From the NCBI GenBank assembly GCA_016647705.1, contig CM028326.1:46344785-46408784 (forward strand): a stretch of 64,000 bases of DNA. Direction: 5' to 3'. The position numbers were made by a program, and so were the translations under genes. Position 1 is the stretch's first letter; each line of letters opens with the position of its first letter. This stretch comes from Eucommia ulmoides. Lineage: Eukaryota; Streptophyta; Magnoliopsida; Garryales; Eucommiaceae. Below the pieces are notes generated by a model. The model did no database searches. It was not told the origin of the DNA and saw nothing but the letters and a program-made list of their open reading frames with translations. Positions 22,623 to 36,217 of the stretch are shown here, one piece after another.

Positions 22623-24649
22623 CACTTGTATCCAATAGGAGTTTTCCCCAGAGGGAGATCAACAAGATCTCAAGTGTGAGTTTTGGCTAGGATATGAAGT
22701 TCTTCCCATTGTTTTCTGCCAACAAAAGTTAGTATTGACCTCTTGATGAGAATGAGGCTTATACAAATTAAGTATGGAAGAAAATCAATGATAGTCAATT
22801 AGATAAGGGGGAGAATAAGTTATCCTATTAGAGTAGCAGGTGTGATCTAGAGTGTGGGTCTCAAAAGGAATCGCTGCAGGATCATCAAACATAGGAGAAG
22901 TCTCAGGGTCAATCGATGGAGCCGGAGGGACTGGATCAACTGGTGGTTTTGGAGTGAGCTCTGCGGTACCTGGAACTACATCCTTAGGGAACAACTTAAG
23001 AGATGTATCAATAAAGAATATAGAGTTAGTAATGGATGCCATATCAAATGACTATAAAGAATAAAACATTTTATGTTCCAAAAAAACAACATGACGAGAG
23101 ATAACAAAGAGTTTGTAGATGGGGTCCCAACATTGAAACCCGTTATGTTTATTTCCATATCATACAAAAAAACATAAGCTAGCCATTGGTTCTAACTAGT
23201 TGTGTTCATGTAGTTTGAAAAGAACAAAACAAACACAACTAAAGCTTTTGAGATTAGCATAAGTAATAGGGTTACCGAAAAGAGGCTCAAATGGAAACTG
23301 ATTTTGAATTGTAACGGAAGCGACACAATTTATTGTGTATACTGCAGATAAGGCAGTCTCATCCTAAATATATTTAGGACAAGATGAAGAAATGAGTAGG
23401 ACATGAACAGTGTTAAGAGTGAGTCTATGTTTGCATTCGGCTCATCTATTTTGTTGAGAGGTTCCAATGAATAAGAGATGGAAGCTATTTTTATGAAGTA
23501 GGTTGAAGAACTCATGATCCTTGTATTCCACTGCATTATTCGAGCAAAAAAAATTTCATATTTCGAGAAAGTTAAGTTTTAACTATGGAAGAAAAATCAA
23601 AATAGAATTGAATAGTTTAGATCTATTTTTTTTTTTATAAGAATTAACCATGTATATCAAGATTAGTCGTCCACAATAAATGACAAAATAATGAGAATCA
23701 ACCATCATTGTATAAAAGGAAATACCCCAAACATAAGAATGCAGTAAATCAAAGGCTGCAACAAAAATAAACTTACTACCATTAAAAAGTAAATCTTGTT
23801 GTTTTTGCAAGTTGACAATGAATACATTCAAAAGACTCAGGTTGAATTGAACTTAACTAATCACTAGTTGTAAGAGATTTGAGACGGTTGAATGGAGTAT
23901 GACCTGACTGAGAGTGACACACTTCCAAGGGTGAGGGTGATGAAATGGAGGCGGCTGATTGGCAATGCGATATTGGTGAAGATGGTACTTGGAGGTTAGT
24001 GAGTTTAAAGGGGCGCCCAACTTTACAGTTGGTCCCAAGGATCTTTCCTATTTGAGAGTCCTGTATATGACAACCAGTAGAAGAAAAGTGCAAATAAAAT
24101 CCAAGATCACATAATTGACCAACAAATATAAGATTCAGAGCAAGATTAGGGACAAAATATATACAAAATATGTGATAAAAAAGAATTGTCAACATGTCTA
24201 GTATGAATAACTAACATATTTGATTCATTGGCAGTGTGAATAATAGGTGCATGCTCATCACAATTTTTTAAGAAAAATATAGAGGCATCAGATGTCGCTC
24301 AAATTAGTTAAAGATGAAGGTAAAGTTAGGAAAATGTTAGTTTCTACAACAACATAGTTCTTTAACTTGTAATGTGACCGATTGCGAGAACTTAGAGAGC
24401 ATAACTAATTCTTGTTTGATTCGTGCCCAGAATATTGAGGTGGAAGTTTAGGTTAGTCTGCAAGGTAGTAACTTGGTTCTTTACATACCTTATATAGGCG
24501 AGATGGCATTTGAGCACTTCATTTCCTTGTGAATGACAATACTTTCAATTCAAGGGTTGTCATGATGATTTTGACTTGATAGTTGGTGTGGCAAGAGCGA
24601 TATCTATATTTGGTCCTTGGAGTGTTGTAAGTGTTTTTCCTCTCTTAGT

Positions 24650-26604
24650 TGTAGACACCGCATTTTGTCTTGCCCACTTAATATCGAATCGAAAGTACAA
24701 GTTCAGATAAATTTTAAATTGAGGTTTAAAGGGAATAAATTTATACCTTATATTACATTGGACTCTAGATAAAAATAACAAAAAAACACTAGAAAATATA
24801 AAATTGTCTATTTGGTTAAATTCGATATAAGTAAAAGTTTCGGATCAACCTCAAAATTCCTAAACTTAAGGGGGACTAAATATGACATTATTAAAGGTTG
24901 ATTTTCTTGAAATAACTTTTAAAATGAATATAAATTAGTTACTACCCTTCAACTTAAGTATATTTTACCAATTACCTTTATTACCCGTTTTGACCCCTAA
25001 AGCTTTTACTATCACGGGTTTTATCTTCTTGACACAAAAAAAAAAAAATACTTTTTAATTTTTTTGTTTAAAGAAATAATATCCAAGAAATCAAGCCAAA
25101 AACCTTGATCAAGTCAAAGAACCTATCATGACAAAGCTACTTACCCAAAGTAACTAATGCTTAAGACTCGATTCGAAACCACCAAAATCGAAGTCATCAT
25201 GACAAATATTCAAAACCCATCACATCATGGGCCCCATCATGAATTTAATGACTCATTAATGAGCATTAAATGAAAAGATATTTCCAAGATATTCCTAACA
25301 AAATATCTAGGATGGAAACCTAGTTACTTGAAAAGTATCTAACAGTTACCAATCCAACCGATTCGGTTTCCCATCAAGTCATGCATTAAATGAGCCATAA
25401 AATCAACCTCCCATCAATAATGAAATGCTTGAAATAGCCTAGGGAGTCTACATTCAAAGAATCAAAATATTTTGAGCAAAATATCTTAGAGAAAGTAAGT
25501 TACTTCAAAAGTAACTAAACGGTTTACAAGACTAACCGGACCAATTCCATTCCATCAAGAGAATTCAATGCCCATAAAATCAAGTGTCATAATCAAGCAT
25601 TCAAATAATGACAAGTGGAGACTACATACATTGAATCTCCAATGCATTTAATGCAAAGTAACCGAACTAGTTCATGTAACTTGTACTTAGCAAGCAAATC
25701 GAACCGAAAAACATCTCATCAGTTATTAAATGCCCTATGTTAAATTTAATGATGACCAATGATTGCTATGATGACTAATAATTACCAATCACGAGTAATG
25801 ATTACTAATGATTACTTGAGATATTTTATGATTTTATAATCATTACAAAATCTGAGGAAATCTTAGTAAATCTTCAAGATTTGTCATAAACCATCAAACT
25901 AGGAAATATCAAAGGGTCACACCTAGACCAAACAAGCCCTAAGGAAGAACCTAGGAAGGCCTGTACATTGGCCAATGCATAGTCTTCCCGAGCCTATAAA
26001 TAGGTAGCCTGTTTTCTTATTCCAAAGGGCTCGAACCAAGAGTTTTTCTCTCTAGTCTTGAATTTCTCTCTTAGGTCTAGGGAATTATAAAGCCTTGTAC
26101 TTCAAAAACACCCCAAAATTCTGTAAAAAAATAGCTTCCTAAAGGTGTTCTTGATGATCTTAGAGGAAGATCTGAAGAAGTTATCGAAGAACGATTAAGA
26201 ACAACCAAGAAGATCAAAGAAGGAGAAAAAGGAAAATACTTAGGGAAATACTACTCCCCTAAGTTAGGTAAGTCTTCTTAAATGCCCTTCAATCTTGTTT
26301 AAATATTGTTATATTGCTTGTATATAGCGTATTTGGTTAGTTCTTAGATTCATATTCATGTATATAGTGTATATATCAAAAAGAAATTAAAAAACATATC
26401 GAAAACATCAATATATGTAAAAAAACATAAAAACGATGTCAAGAGCATCAAGAACAACAAGAACATGTCAAGAACATGACAAGAACATTAATCACACCAT
26501 CAGTTGTGCATAACATCTTTGATTCTTTCAAGAACACATGAAAGAATCAAAGGACTACTAACTACTGATACTACCACTGACTTTTACATTTCTGCAATAG
26601 TCTA
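24650..26604 (+). repeat. LTR of a Tat/Ogre-like Ty3/gypsy element, left portion
   Basis: Begins TGTAGACACCGC, a typical start for long LTRs of this lineage. It runs 1,955 bases to the point where copia III is inserted, and continues at 58420-58795. No coding sequence. The TATA box and a CT-rich presumed leader at about 26040-26090 place the promoter on the + strand, consistent with the gag-like region downstream at 61024. Confidence 0.7.
25995..26002 (+). promoter_or_regulatory. TATA box of the Tat/Ogre-like LTR
   Basis: TATAAATA in the context GCCTATAAATAGG. Transcription would be expected to start about 30 bases downstream, near 26030. It fits the U3/R boundary of a plant LTR. Confidence 0.6.
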
Positions 26605-27436
26605 TGTTGGCCCAGTGGAATACCCAAGAGGGGGAGGGGGTGAATTGGATAATTAAAAATTTATCAGAATAAAACTTTAATAAATCAAATAATTAATTTT
26701 ACTCATAATTAATTATTATCTTTATATCACAGTGGAATTAAATAATCAACTAAGTGCACACCAAATAACAAAAATAAATAAAGTAAATATTGTAGCACAC
26801 CAAGATATATCCTGGTTCACCAAACTACTCTTGGTTAGTCCAGTCTTCCGAGCCCCATAGAGATTCGTACCCACTAATACTCAAGATCCCTTTAAAGGTA
26901 GGAACCAAACCCTCACACCGATCTTTTTACAGGCTTAGAATCAACCTTTACAATATCATTTTCCTAAGCTAAGGAAGAACCTCTACTTTTTTCAGGCTAA
27001 AGAATAATCTAATTCTTTTTAACACTAAGGCCAAAGAATCAAAACCTCACCAATCACTCAAAATATCCTTTTACCCGATAAGGATTGAACCGTTACAAAT
27101 TTCACTCAAAAACACAATTTTATCCAGGAAAAATCACTACCTCAATCTCTTTACAAAAAGAGATTGAAAACCGACTACCCCTGATTAAATATCACAACAG
27201 TATTTGACCCGTTACACTACTCACCAATACAAATTGATAAGCATAAAATCTCACTCGGAGTTTCTACTACCCCAGATAAATAATAACTCAATTAATATTC
27301 CAAATCTAGTGATAGAAAAAATGTGAGATTGAAAATCTGATTTTAAACAAGATATGGGTAGCAAATAATTGAGCACGTAATCATATTTAAGCAATTGTTT
27401 ATAAAAATTTATTCCATAAAAATCAGAAACAATTTT

Positions 27437-29996
27437 TGTTACACCCCACCCCGGCACTCGTCATTCGAGGCTTGGCGTGACGTCGACCTGACGCTACCTG
27501 ACCAATCCACGAATATCCATACATACATATATACATACACACTCGTGCTACTGCAATTTTTTTTCCCAAAAGTATAGATATGAATACCCATTTAAAAAAT
27601 TTGGGCATATATCGGTCCCAAATATTCACAACCAAAAACACAGAAAATACCTGAACCTTCTACGGTTCACATCCGACTGGATCACCTCTAACACGATACT
27701 ACCTCCGGACTCTACCTAGTGCCAGTAGTGGATCAACTCTTAGCTGCAGTACCTGAAAACAAATATTTTTTTATCGATGTACTGTCTTCATAATAAAAAA
27801 ATATTTAATGGATCAAGCACAAATGTTAAATACCTTATTTCAAAATATAATATTTTATAGTCACATATCTGGTTGAAAATTCAGTTCCACTGCCATCAAT
27901 GAAATGATATACTATAAAGATAATACCGTACATCGCAGACCATATTTGAAACCAATTCCCAACTGCCACCAAGGTAAAGAAATAATGCATTTAAAACACC
28001 CAAAACAAATATTTTAAGTTAAGCAAACCAAATATTTTTTTAAATTAGCCAGTTCAAATATTTTAAATCAAACCGTCCAAGTATTTTAAACCAACCAGTA
28101 CAAACATTCTAACATAATATAAAATACTCTTTCCATCATCTTCTACTGGCCATAGAATCGTTTTTACCTTACGATCAAGAGTTGCAACGATACCGTACCA
28201 TCTGTAGGATTTGCACTCCTGACGGGTCAAACCACCATGCAAGACTTGCCTAGCAGGTAATCCACATCTTGTAGGTCATACCCGCCTAACGAGAAGAAAA
28301 TCCACATCTCGTAGGTCATACTTGCCTAACGAGAAGTAAACTATGGCATAGTTGGACAAAAATCACCTTCCTTATTTTTAGAAATTACTTTTCCCATTTT
28401 TAAGAATCTACTGCCAAAAATTACTTTTCGCCTTTTAAAATCTACTTGATCCAAAAATCATTTCCCACCTTTAAAACCAACTTGACCCACATAAGTTGCA
28501 AAATCGTCCATTTTAAATAAATACATTTTCCATAATTTATATAAAATAAGATTTGTAAATTTACATAGAAAACAGTACACTCACCTCGATTCCCGCACTA
28601 CAGAAATACTGCTGTCAACCACTATCGGGACGCTGGCGCCTGTGAACCTAATAGTGACATGCCTAAATTAATATTTTATTTAAAACAACCCTAATATGTA
28701 TGGCCCTAAAATGCAACATTTCCTATTCCCCAAAACTGATTTTGCAAGATTGTTATTTTGTTCGTTTCCCTACGTTAGTATTTACTGTACCAATTTATTA
28801 AGATTAACGAATATAAAAATATTATTACGATTACGAAAATTACTATTATAATTGCAAAAATTTTAATACTTAACAATTTAATTTAATCTAATATAATGCC
28901 CGATTAAAATTTTACCTGTTCCGAGTTGCTCGCGGCCGAGAAATTGGATTTTTGAGTGTTTTTTATTTTATTTTTTCCTTCTTTTTTTCCCCCCCCTTTT
29001 CTTTTCCTTTTCTTCTTCTTTCTTTCTTTCTCCTTCTTTTCCGCTTCTATTTTGGTCCCTGGATCCCCACTACCATGGTGATGGATCTCATTGTCGCGGT
29101 GAACGCCCCCTGCTCTGTTCTGGGTTCCTGCTTTAGTTCAGTTCCCTCTCTCTCTCTCCTATTTTTTGTTTGGGTTTCAGCCGACAACGCACACAAACAC
29201 CACTCGCCTACCGCCAGCGGCGACATGCACAAATCGACGTTCACCTCCCCACACACTGGCACGAACAAACATGCATACACACTGTCGAACACACACACAC
29301 ACACACACACAATGACTACACATACACTCACAACCACTGCTGACGACACACACACACACACACACACAAATTGACGTTTGAACAACACACATGCATATAC
29401 ACTGTCACACACACACACAGTCGAAACAACATATCTACTGTTCGTACACACACCCACACGAGCATACCGGCAACGATCACCCATCCACGACCACCAGATG
29501 AATGGCGACCGATCACACACACAGCAGTGACGACACACACATAAACCCATTGGCGACACATACACCGTTGACGATGAATCCGAACACACCTACACACCCA
29601 CATGCTCATCAGATCGCACCACCCCACCATCGACCCTCTTTTTTTTCCTTACTTTAGCTCCGTGTATGCGCGAATATAGATGTGCATAATAATAGTGGTA
29701 TAGTTTGAATCCTCTTCATGCCATGTCTTGTTGGTTTTTTTTTTTTTTTTTTTTTTTTTCACTTTGATCTTATCCCCTTATATATATTATATTTTTTTTT
29801 TCCAAACTACATGAATCTCCCCTTAATATTCTTCAAGTTTTTATTTAAACCCAAATCAAAATTAATAGTTTTAAAATTGCGAATTAACCCCTGAAATTTG
29901 AATTTAAAAATTATTTAACATAGACTACCCCATTATTTTTTAAATGTTCTAAAATGCAACTAATGATTATGCATTCGCAGAATTTTGGGTATTACA
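27437..29996 (-). repeat. 3' LTR of the Tekay-like element
   Basis: 2,560 bases, TGTTACACCCC to GGGTATTACA on the + strand. It contains two 40-bp tandem units (28262-28341), long CA microsatellites (29288-29620) and a T-run (29731-29758). Confidence 0.88.
29288..29620. repeat. CA-rich microsatellite block in LTR
   Basis: Several (CA)n runs, for example near 29290-29310 and 29347-29368, separated by CG-containing spacers. The same block, with different run lengths, is in the other LTR at about 35675-35860. Confidence 0.92.
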
Positions 29997-32900
29997 ACTC
30001 TTCCCCTCTAAAAGAAATTTCGTCCCGAAATTTTAGTTACCTTGATCGAACAAGCTCATCTCGTCCTCTCGTTCCCACGTCGCTTCCTCCACAGTATGAC
30101 TGCACCATAACACTCTTACCAAAGAAATTGTTTTCGTCCCCAATACATAATCTTTACGATTCAAAATCTGGATATATTCTGATGGTAAGACAAGTCGATA
30201 AACTATCGTACCAACTCGTTCTAAAATTTTGTGTGGCCCGATATACTTCGGTCTTAACTTCCCTTTCTTCCTGAATCTCATTATGCCTTCCCACGGGGAT
30301 ATATGCAAAAATACATGATCACCCACTTCAAATTCCAACTCTCGCCTATGCATGACCGCATAACTCTTTTGCCGATTCTGAGCAATTTTCAATCTTTCCT
30401 GAATCACCTTTACTTTTTCTGCCGTCATTTGGGCTACATCCGGCATCAACAACTTTCGTTCTCCCACTTCAGTTCAGTCTGTTGGACTGGAGTCCTGTAT
30501 TCCCTGCCATACAGCACTTTATACGGGGCCATCTCGATTACCGAATGGTAGCTATTATTATAGGTGAAATCCATCAACATCAAGTGATCATCCCAGCTAC
30601 CAGAAAATTCTAGCACACAACCCCTCAACATATCTTCCAACGTTTGAATCGTACGCTTTGATTGGCTGTCAGTCTGTGGATGAAAGACAATACTGAATTT
30701 TAGTTTGGTACTTAAAGCAGTTTGAAGACTCGGCCAAAACTTTGAGGTAAATTCCAAATCTCTGTCCGACACTATAGGAACCGATGCACCATGTAACCAA
30801 ACAATCTCGTCAATATACAGTTGGACATACTTATCTAGAGAGTATGTTGTCTTTACGGCTAGAAAATGAGTAGATTTAGTAAGCCTATCAACGATCACCC
30901 AGATGGAATTATACTTCTTTTGAGTACGGGGTAATCTCGAAACGAAATTCATCGTGATATGCTCCCATTTCCACTCTGGAATAGGTAGAGACTGCAATAA
31001 CCCACCTAGACGTTGGTGCTCGATCTTGACTTGCTAACAACTGAGATACCTGACAACAAATTCAATAATTTTCTGTTTCATTCCATTCCACCAATAGTGT
31101 TATCATAGATCCTGATACATTTTGGTATTGCTTGGGTGCATTGCGTATGCTGAGATGTCCGTTTCCTCCATGATATCCTTCTTGAGATTAACGTCATTAG
31201 GTACATGCAGTCTATTCCCTACCATCCAAGCCTCATCATTATCCCTGTCATGATGGTCAGCTTTGTGACCATTTTTTACTTTATCTTTGATCTTCCCCAA
31301 TTGGGCGTCCGACTTCCGCGCTTCTATAATACAGTTGATCAAAGTTAGCCTCAAAGTTAATGTCGCAAGCAACGCTGCCGTTTGATCAACCGCCAACTGA
31401 ACTCGCAAAGATCTCAACTCGGCATACAGATTGGTATGAACAATTTGAATGTGGGCAACCGAACTTGCCGATTTTTGACTCAACGCATCTGCTACAACAT
31501 TAGCCTTTCCAGGATGATAGTGGATAGTACAATCATAGTCCTAGATCAATTCTATCCAACGTCTCTGCCTCAAATTTAGTTCATTCTGAGTAAACAAGTA
31601 TTTTAAACTTTAATGGTCGGTGTATATTTCACAACTCTCGCCATACAGGTAATGTCTCCAAATCTTCAGGGCAAATACAATCGCCGCCAAATCCAAATCA
31701 TGCATCGAGTAATTACGCTCATGATTCTTTAATTGCCGGGAGGGGTATACAATTACGTGTCCATGTTGCATCGGTACACACCCTAGTCCCTGATGTGACG
31801 CATCACTGTAGATCACAAAACCACCGCCTTCAGTCGGAAGAGAAAGTATTGGCGCAGATATCAGTCTACTATTCAGCTCTTGAAAACTCTGCTCACATTT
31901 GTCAGTCTACTCAAATTTAGGTTCCTTGCGGGTCAATTAGGTCAACGGGGTAGTTATAATAGAAAATTCTTGCACAAATCGACGATAATAACCCGCCAAT
32001 CCCAGGAAACTTCGAACTTTGGTCACACATTTCGGCCTCTCCCATTGCATAATAGCTTCGACTTTCTTTAGATCCACTTGAATACCATCTCCCAAGATAA
32101 CATGCCCTAAGAACACGACTCTATCCAACCAAAACTAGCATTTACTGAATTCCGCATACAACTGCTTCTCTCACAAGATCTGCAACAGAATCTTGAGATG
32201 TTCTGCATGTTTTTTTTTTTGGGAGTAGATCAGTATATCATTAATGAACACGATAATAAACTAATCTAGATAGGGTTGTAAGATTCGATTCATCAAATCC
32301 ATAAAGGCAGCGGGGGCATTTGTCAATCCAAATGGCATAACTAAGAATTCATAATATCCATACCTTGTACAAAACATTATCTTTGCCACGTCCCTGTCTC
32401 TGACTTCTAACTGGTAATATCCTAATCGAAGATATATTTTGGAAAACACCCTAGCCTTCTGCAGTTGGTCGAACAAGTCATCCATTCTAGGCTACGGGTA
32501 TTTATTACGAACCGTCACCCTATTCACCTGTCGATAATCCATACACATCCTTAGCATACCATTCTTCTTCTTTATGAATAACACTGGGCTCCAACACTGG
32601 GGCTCCGTGGGGTGAAACATTAGGTATGATAAAACTGCAGTCTAACAGATCTTGCAATTAAATCTTCAATTCCTTTAGCTCGCTAGGCGCCATACGATAG
32701 GGTGGAATTAATATCGAAGCAGTTCCTAGAAGTAACTCAATAGTGAATTCCATCTCCCTATCCACTTGCAACCCTGACAATTCTTCTAGAAATACATCGA
32801 AAAAATCCCTAACCACTGGAATATCTGCTACATGAACTTCATTCTGTCTGGTGTCAATCACATGCGCGAGGTATCTCTGACATCCCTTATTTAGTAACTT

Positions 32901-34006
32901 CCAAGCCTCCAGGACTAAAATTAAATTGACAGGGGTGATGATTTTGTCCCCCGAAAATACCAACTCTGGCTCGCCTGAGACTCGTAAGATAAATTCATTT
33001 TTAAAATAACCCACTGTGGCATGATAACCGGATAGCAAATCCATACCCAATATTACATCAAAATCCTGAATCCTTAGGGGTAGTAGATCTACTAATAACT
33101 CTCTATCACCAATCCGAAGCGGACTGTCTTTATACGCACTATCTCTTAACACAGACTCACAGTTCTTTTTGCTTCCCGCACCTCATTCTCTATTAATTTC
33201 GCTATATTTACCAATTTCGTATAACTTTTAATCTGCCTGCCCGTCAACCTAGAACGTATTTCTAAATCACATTAATTTTGGAATATTCTACATCTTGCTT
33301 CTTCCAGTTTTTACCAGATCAGGAACAAATCGGGATAGGGCATCGTATTTAATTTCATACTGCCGAACGGTCATCTTTTCCTATTTTAATAATATGAACT
33401 CTCCCTCCAATAAAATCACAAGGTTTCCTTAGTATTGCCTAGAATGTAGTTTTATGCACACCCTTAGATGTTGTACACTATGATAGAATCCACATATCCC
33501 AAATAGTAGCGCAATGTGTCGGGTAATCCCATAACATAAGTAAAGTGTTGTCTACTAATCCAATTAATAACTTAGCATTGGACGAATTAAGTGTGCTCTG
33601 TCACATTATTGGTTTAACAATGAAAATATTAAGTACCACCGACAGTGAATCCCTATGTCAAGTAATACGAATATGATTACTTATTAGTTATAATTTAGTA
33701 TTTAGAACTTCCAGCACCACCACAATCGTAATCCATTCATCACCACCCAAACCACCAACTAGTAGTATCACCACTTCGTTGCACCCATTAATTGCCAACA
33801 AGACAAATAACAATGCACGATGCTAATGTACTATCTAATGCAATGCAATAACTGTTACTCACGTGCCAAACCCACTTATCGATACCCTATCTCATGGTCT
33901 ACCACTGGCTCGACATCACCTATCGACATCCTATCTCATGGTTTACCACTGGCTCGACAAACTGACATGTCTATAGAACATATAACCTAGGCTCTGATAC
34001 CACAAA

Positions 34007-36217
34007 TGTCACACCCCATCCCAGCACCCTTTATTCTAGACCGAGTGTGACGTCGACCTGACGCTACCTGACCAATCCACGAATATCCATACATACATAT
34101 ATAAATAGACACTCGTGTTACTGCAATTTTTTTTTTCCAAAAGTATATATATAAATACCCGTTTAAAAAATTTGGGCACATACCAGTCCCAAATATTCAC
34201 AACCAAAAACACAGAAAATACCTGAACCTTCCATGGTTCACATCCTACCAGATCACCTCCAACACGACACGACCTCAGGACTCTACCTAGTGCTAGTAGT
34301 GGACTAACTCCTAACCGCAGTACCTGAAATCAAATATTTTTTTATCGGTGTACTGTCTTCAAAATAAAAAAATATTTAATGGATCAAGCACAAATGTTAA
34401 ATACCTCTTTTCAAAATATAATATTTTTTGTCACATACCCGGTTGAAAATTCAGTTCCACTCCCACTAATGAAATGACATACTATAAAGATAATACCGTA
34501 CATCGCATACCATATTTGAAACCAATTCCCAACTGCCACTAAGGTAAAGAAATAATACAATTAAAACACCCAAAACAAATATTTTAAGTTAAGCAAACCA
34601 AATATTTTTTTAAATCAGTCAGTCCAAATATTTTAAATCAATCCGTCCAAGTATTTTAAACCAACCAGTCAAGCATTCCAACATAATATAAAATACTCCC
34701 CCTATACTCTCCTACTGGCTATAGGATTATTTTTACCTCATGATCGGGAGTTACAATAGTACCGTACCACCCGCAAGATTTGCACTCTTGACGAGTCAAA
34801 CCACCATGCAGGACTTGCCTAGCAGGTAATCCACATCTCGCAGGTCATATCCTCTTGACGAGCAGAAAATCCACATCTCGTAGGTCATACCCACCTAACG
34901 AGAAGAAAATCCACATCTTATAGGTCATACCCGCCTAAAAAGAAGAAAATCCACATCTCGTAGGTTATATCCAACTAACGAGAAGAAAATCTATATCTCG
35001 TAGGTCATACCTGCCTAACGAGAAGAAAACTATGACATAGTTGGACAAAAATCACCTTCCTCATTTTTTAGAAATTACTTTCCCCATTTTTAAGAATCTA
35101 CAAGCAAAAATCACTTTTCGCCTTTTAAAATCTACTTGATCCAAAAATTATTTCCCACCTTTAAAACCAACTTGACCCACATAAGTTGCAAAATCGTCCA
35201 TTTTAAATAAATACATTTTCCATAATTTATACAAAAATAAGATTTATAAAGTTATATAGAAGACAATACACTCACCTCGATTCCCGCACTACAGAAATAC
35301 TGCCTTCAACCACTACCGGGACGCTGGCGCCTGTGAACCTAACAGTGACACTAAATTAACATTTTATTTAAAACAACCCTAATATGAAATGCATGACCCT
35401 AAAATACAACATTTCCTCTTCTTTCCTTCTTTCTCCTTCTTTTTCGCTTCTGTTTTGGTCACTGGATCCCCACTATCGCGGCGACGGATCTCACCGTTAC
35501 GATGAACGCTCCCTGTTATATTCTGGCTTCCTTCTTCAGTTCAGTTCCCTCTCTCTCTGCTATTTTCTGTTTGGGTTTCAGTCGACAACGCACACAAACA
35601 CCACTCACCTACCGCCAACGGTGACATGCGCAGACCGACATTCACCCCCCCACACATCGGCACGAACAAATACGCACACACACACACACACACACTGTCG
35701 AACACACACACGCAATGACTACACATATAGTTACAACCACCACCGACGACACACACACACACACACACACTGACATTTGAACAATACACACGCACACACA
35801 CCGTCACATACACACAGTCGAAACAATACACCCACTGTTCGCACACACACCCACACGAGCATACCGACAACGATCACCCATCCACGACTGACGGATGAAC
35901 GAAGACCGATCATGCACATAGCAGTGACGACATACACACAAACCCACCGGTGACATACACATCGTTGGCGATGAAACCGAACACACTCACATTCTATTTT
36001 TTTCTTCAATTTTCCTTTCTTAGCTCCGTGTATGTGCGAATATAGATGTGCACGATAATAGTGGTATAGTTTGAATCCTTTTTACGCCACGTCTTGTTGG
36101 TTTTTTTTTATTCTCTTTGATCTTATCCCCTTATTTAACACAGACTACCCCATTATTTTTTTAAATGTTCTAAAATACAACTAATGATTATGCGTTGGCA
36201 GAATTTTGGGTCTTTCA
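34007..36217 (-). repeat. 5' LTR of the Tekay-like element
   Basis: 2,211 bases, TGTCACACCCC to GGGTCTTTCA on the + strand. It aligns with 27437-29996 but has five copies of the 40-bp unit (34831-35030) and a shorter CA-rich region. Confidence 0.88.
34831..35030. repeat. 40-bp tandem repeat inside the Tekay-like LTR
   Basis: Five units start at 34831, 34871, 34911, 34951 and 34991, each built on CCACATCTCGTAGGTCATAC followed by a CCTAACGAGAAGAAAAT-like half. The partner LTR has only two (from 28262 and 28302). Confidence 0.9.

Larger units (their letters stand above)
19246..24649 (-). mobile_element. Ty1/copia LTR retrotransposon II, partial fossil
   Basis: The left end is an LTR (19246-19399) with an adjoining purine tract (+ strand CCCCTCTC, about 19400-19409). 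On the - strand follow RNase H (about 19440-20000), reverse transcriptase with FYVDDMI (20278-20475) and KWVFKIKTFSNGYIENYKVG (about 20680-20795), an integrase-to-RT linker (22785-23042), integrase including FDLLHSYVWG (about 23100-23840), and gag-pre-integrase/protease-like sequence (about 23850-24350). No right-hand LTR is seen before the Tat/Ogre-like LTR begins at 24650. It is heavily broken and looks old. A complete Athila-like solo LTR interrupts the reverse transcriptase. Confidence 0.85.
27437..36217 (-). mobile_element. Ty3/gypsy chromovirus (Tekay/Del-like), broken fossil
   Basis: An 8.8-kb element on the - strand inserted in the copia III LTR. LTRs are 27437-29996 and 34007-36217, flanked by ATTTT (27432-27436) and ATTTC (36218-36222). 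The primer site reads GCTCTGATACCA on the + strand at 33991-34002 (initiator Met tRNA); a purine tract adjoins the left LTR (about 29998-30015). Parts on the - strand: retroviral protease with FDVILGMDLLSGY (32658-33152), reverse transcriptase with [17 protein letters not shown] (32261-32485), RNase H (31610-31816), integrase (30446-30997), and a C-terminal chromodomain-like tail with HTVEEATWEREDEM (30033-30467). The tail suggests the Tekay/Del branch. It is broken in many places. Confidence 0.88.

Noticed and set aside
29047-29640. Long open frames of Cys-Val or Thr-His repeats on both strands (also 35384-36009)
   Set aside because: They are translations of CA microsatellites inside an LTR, with no domain and with differing lengths in the two LTR copies.
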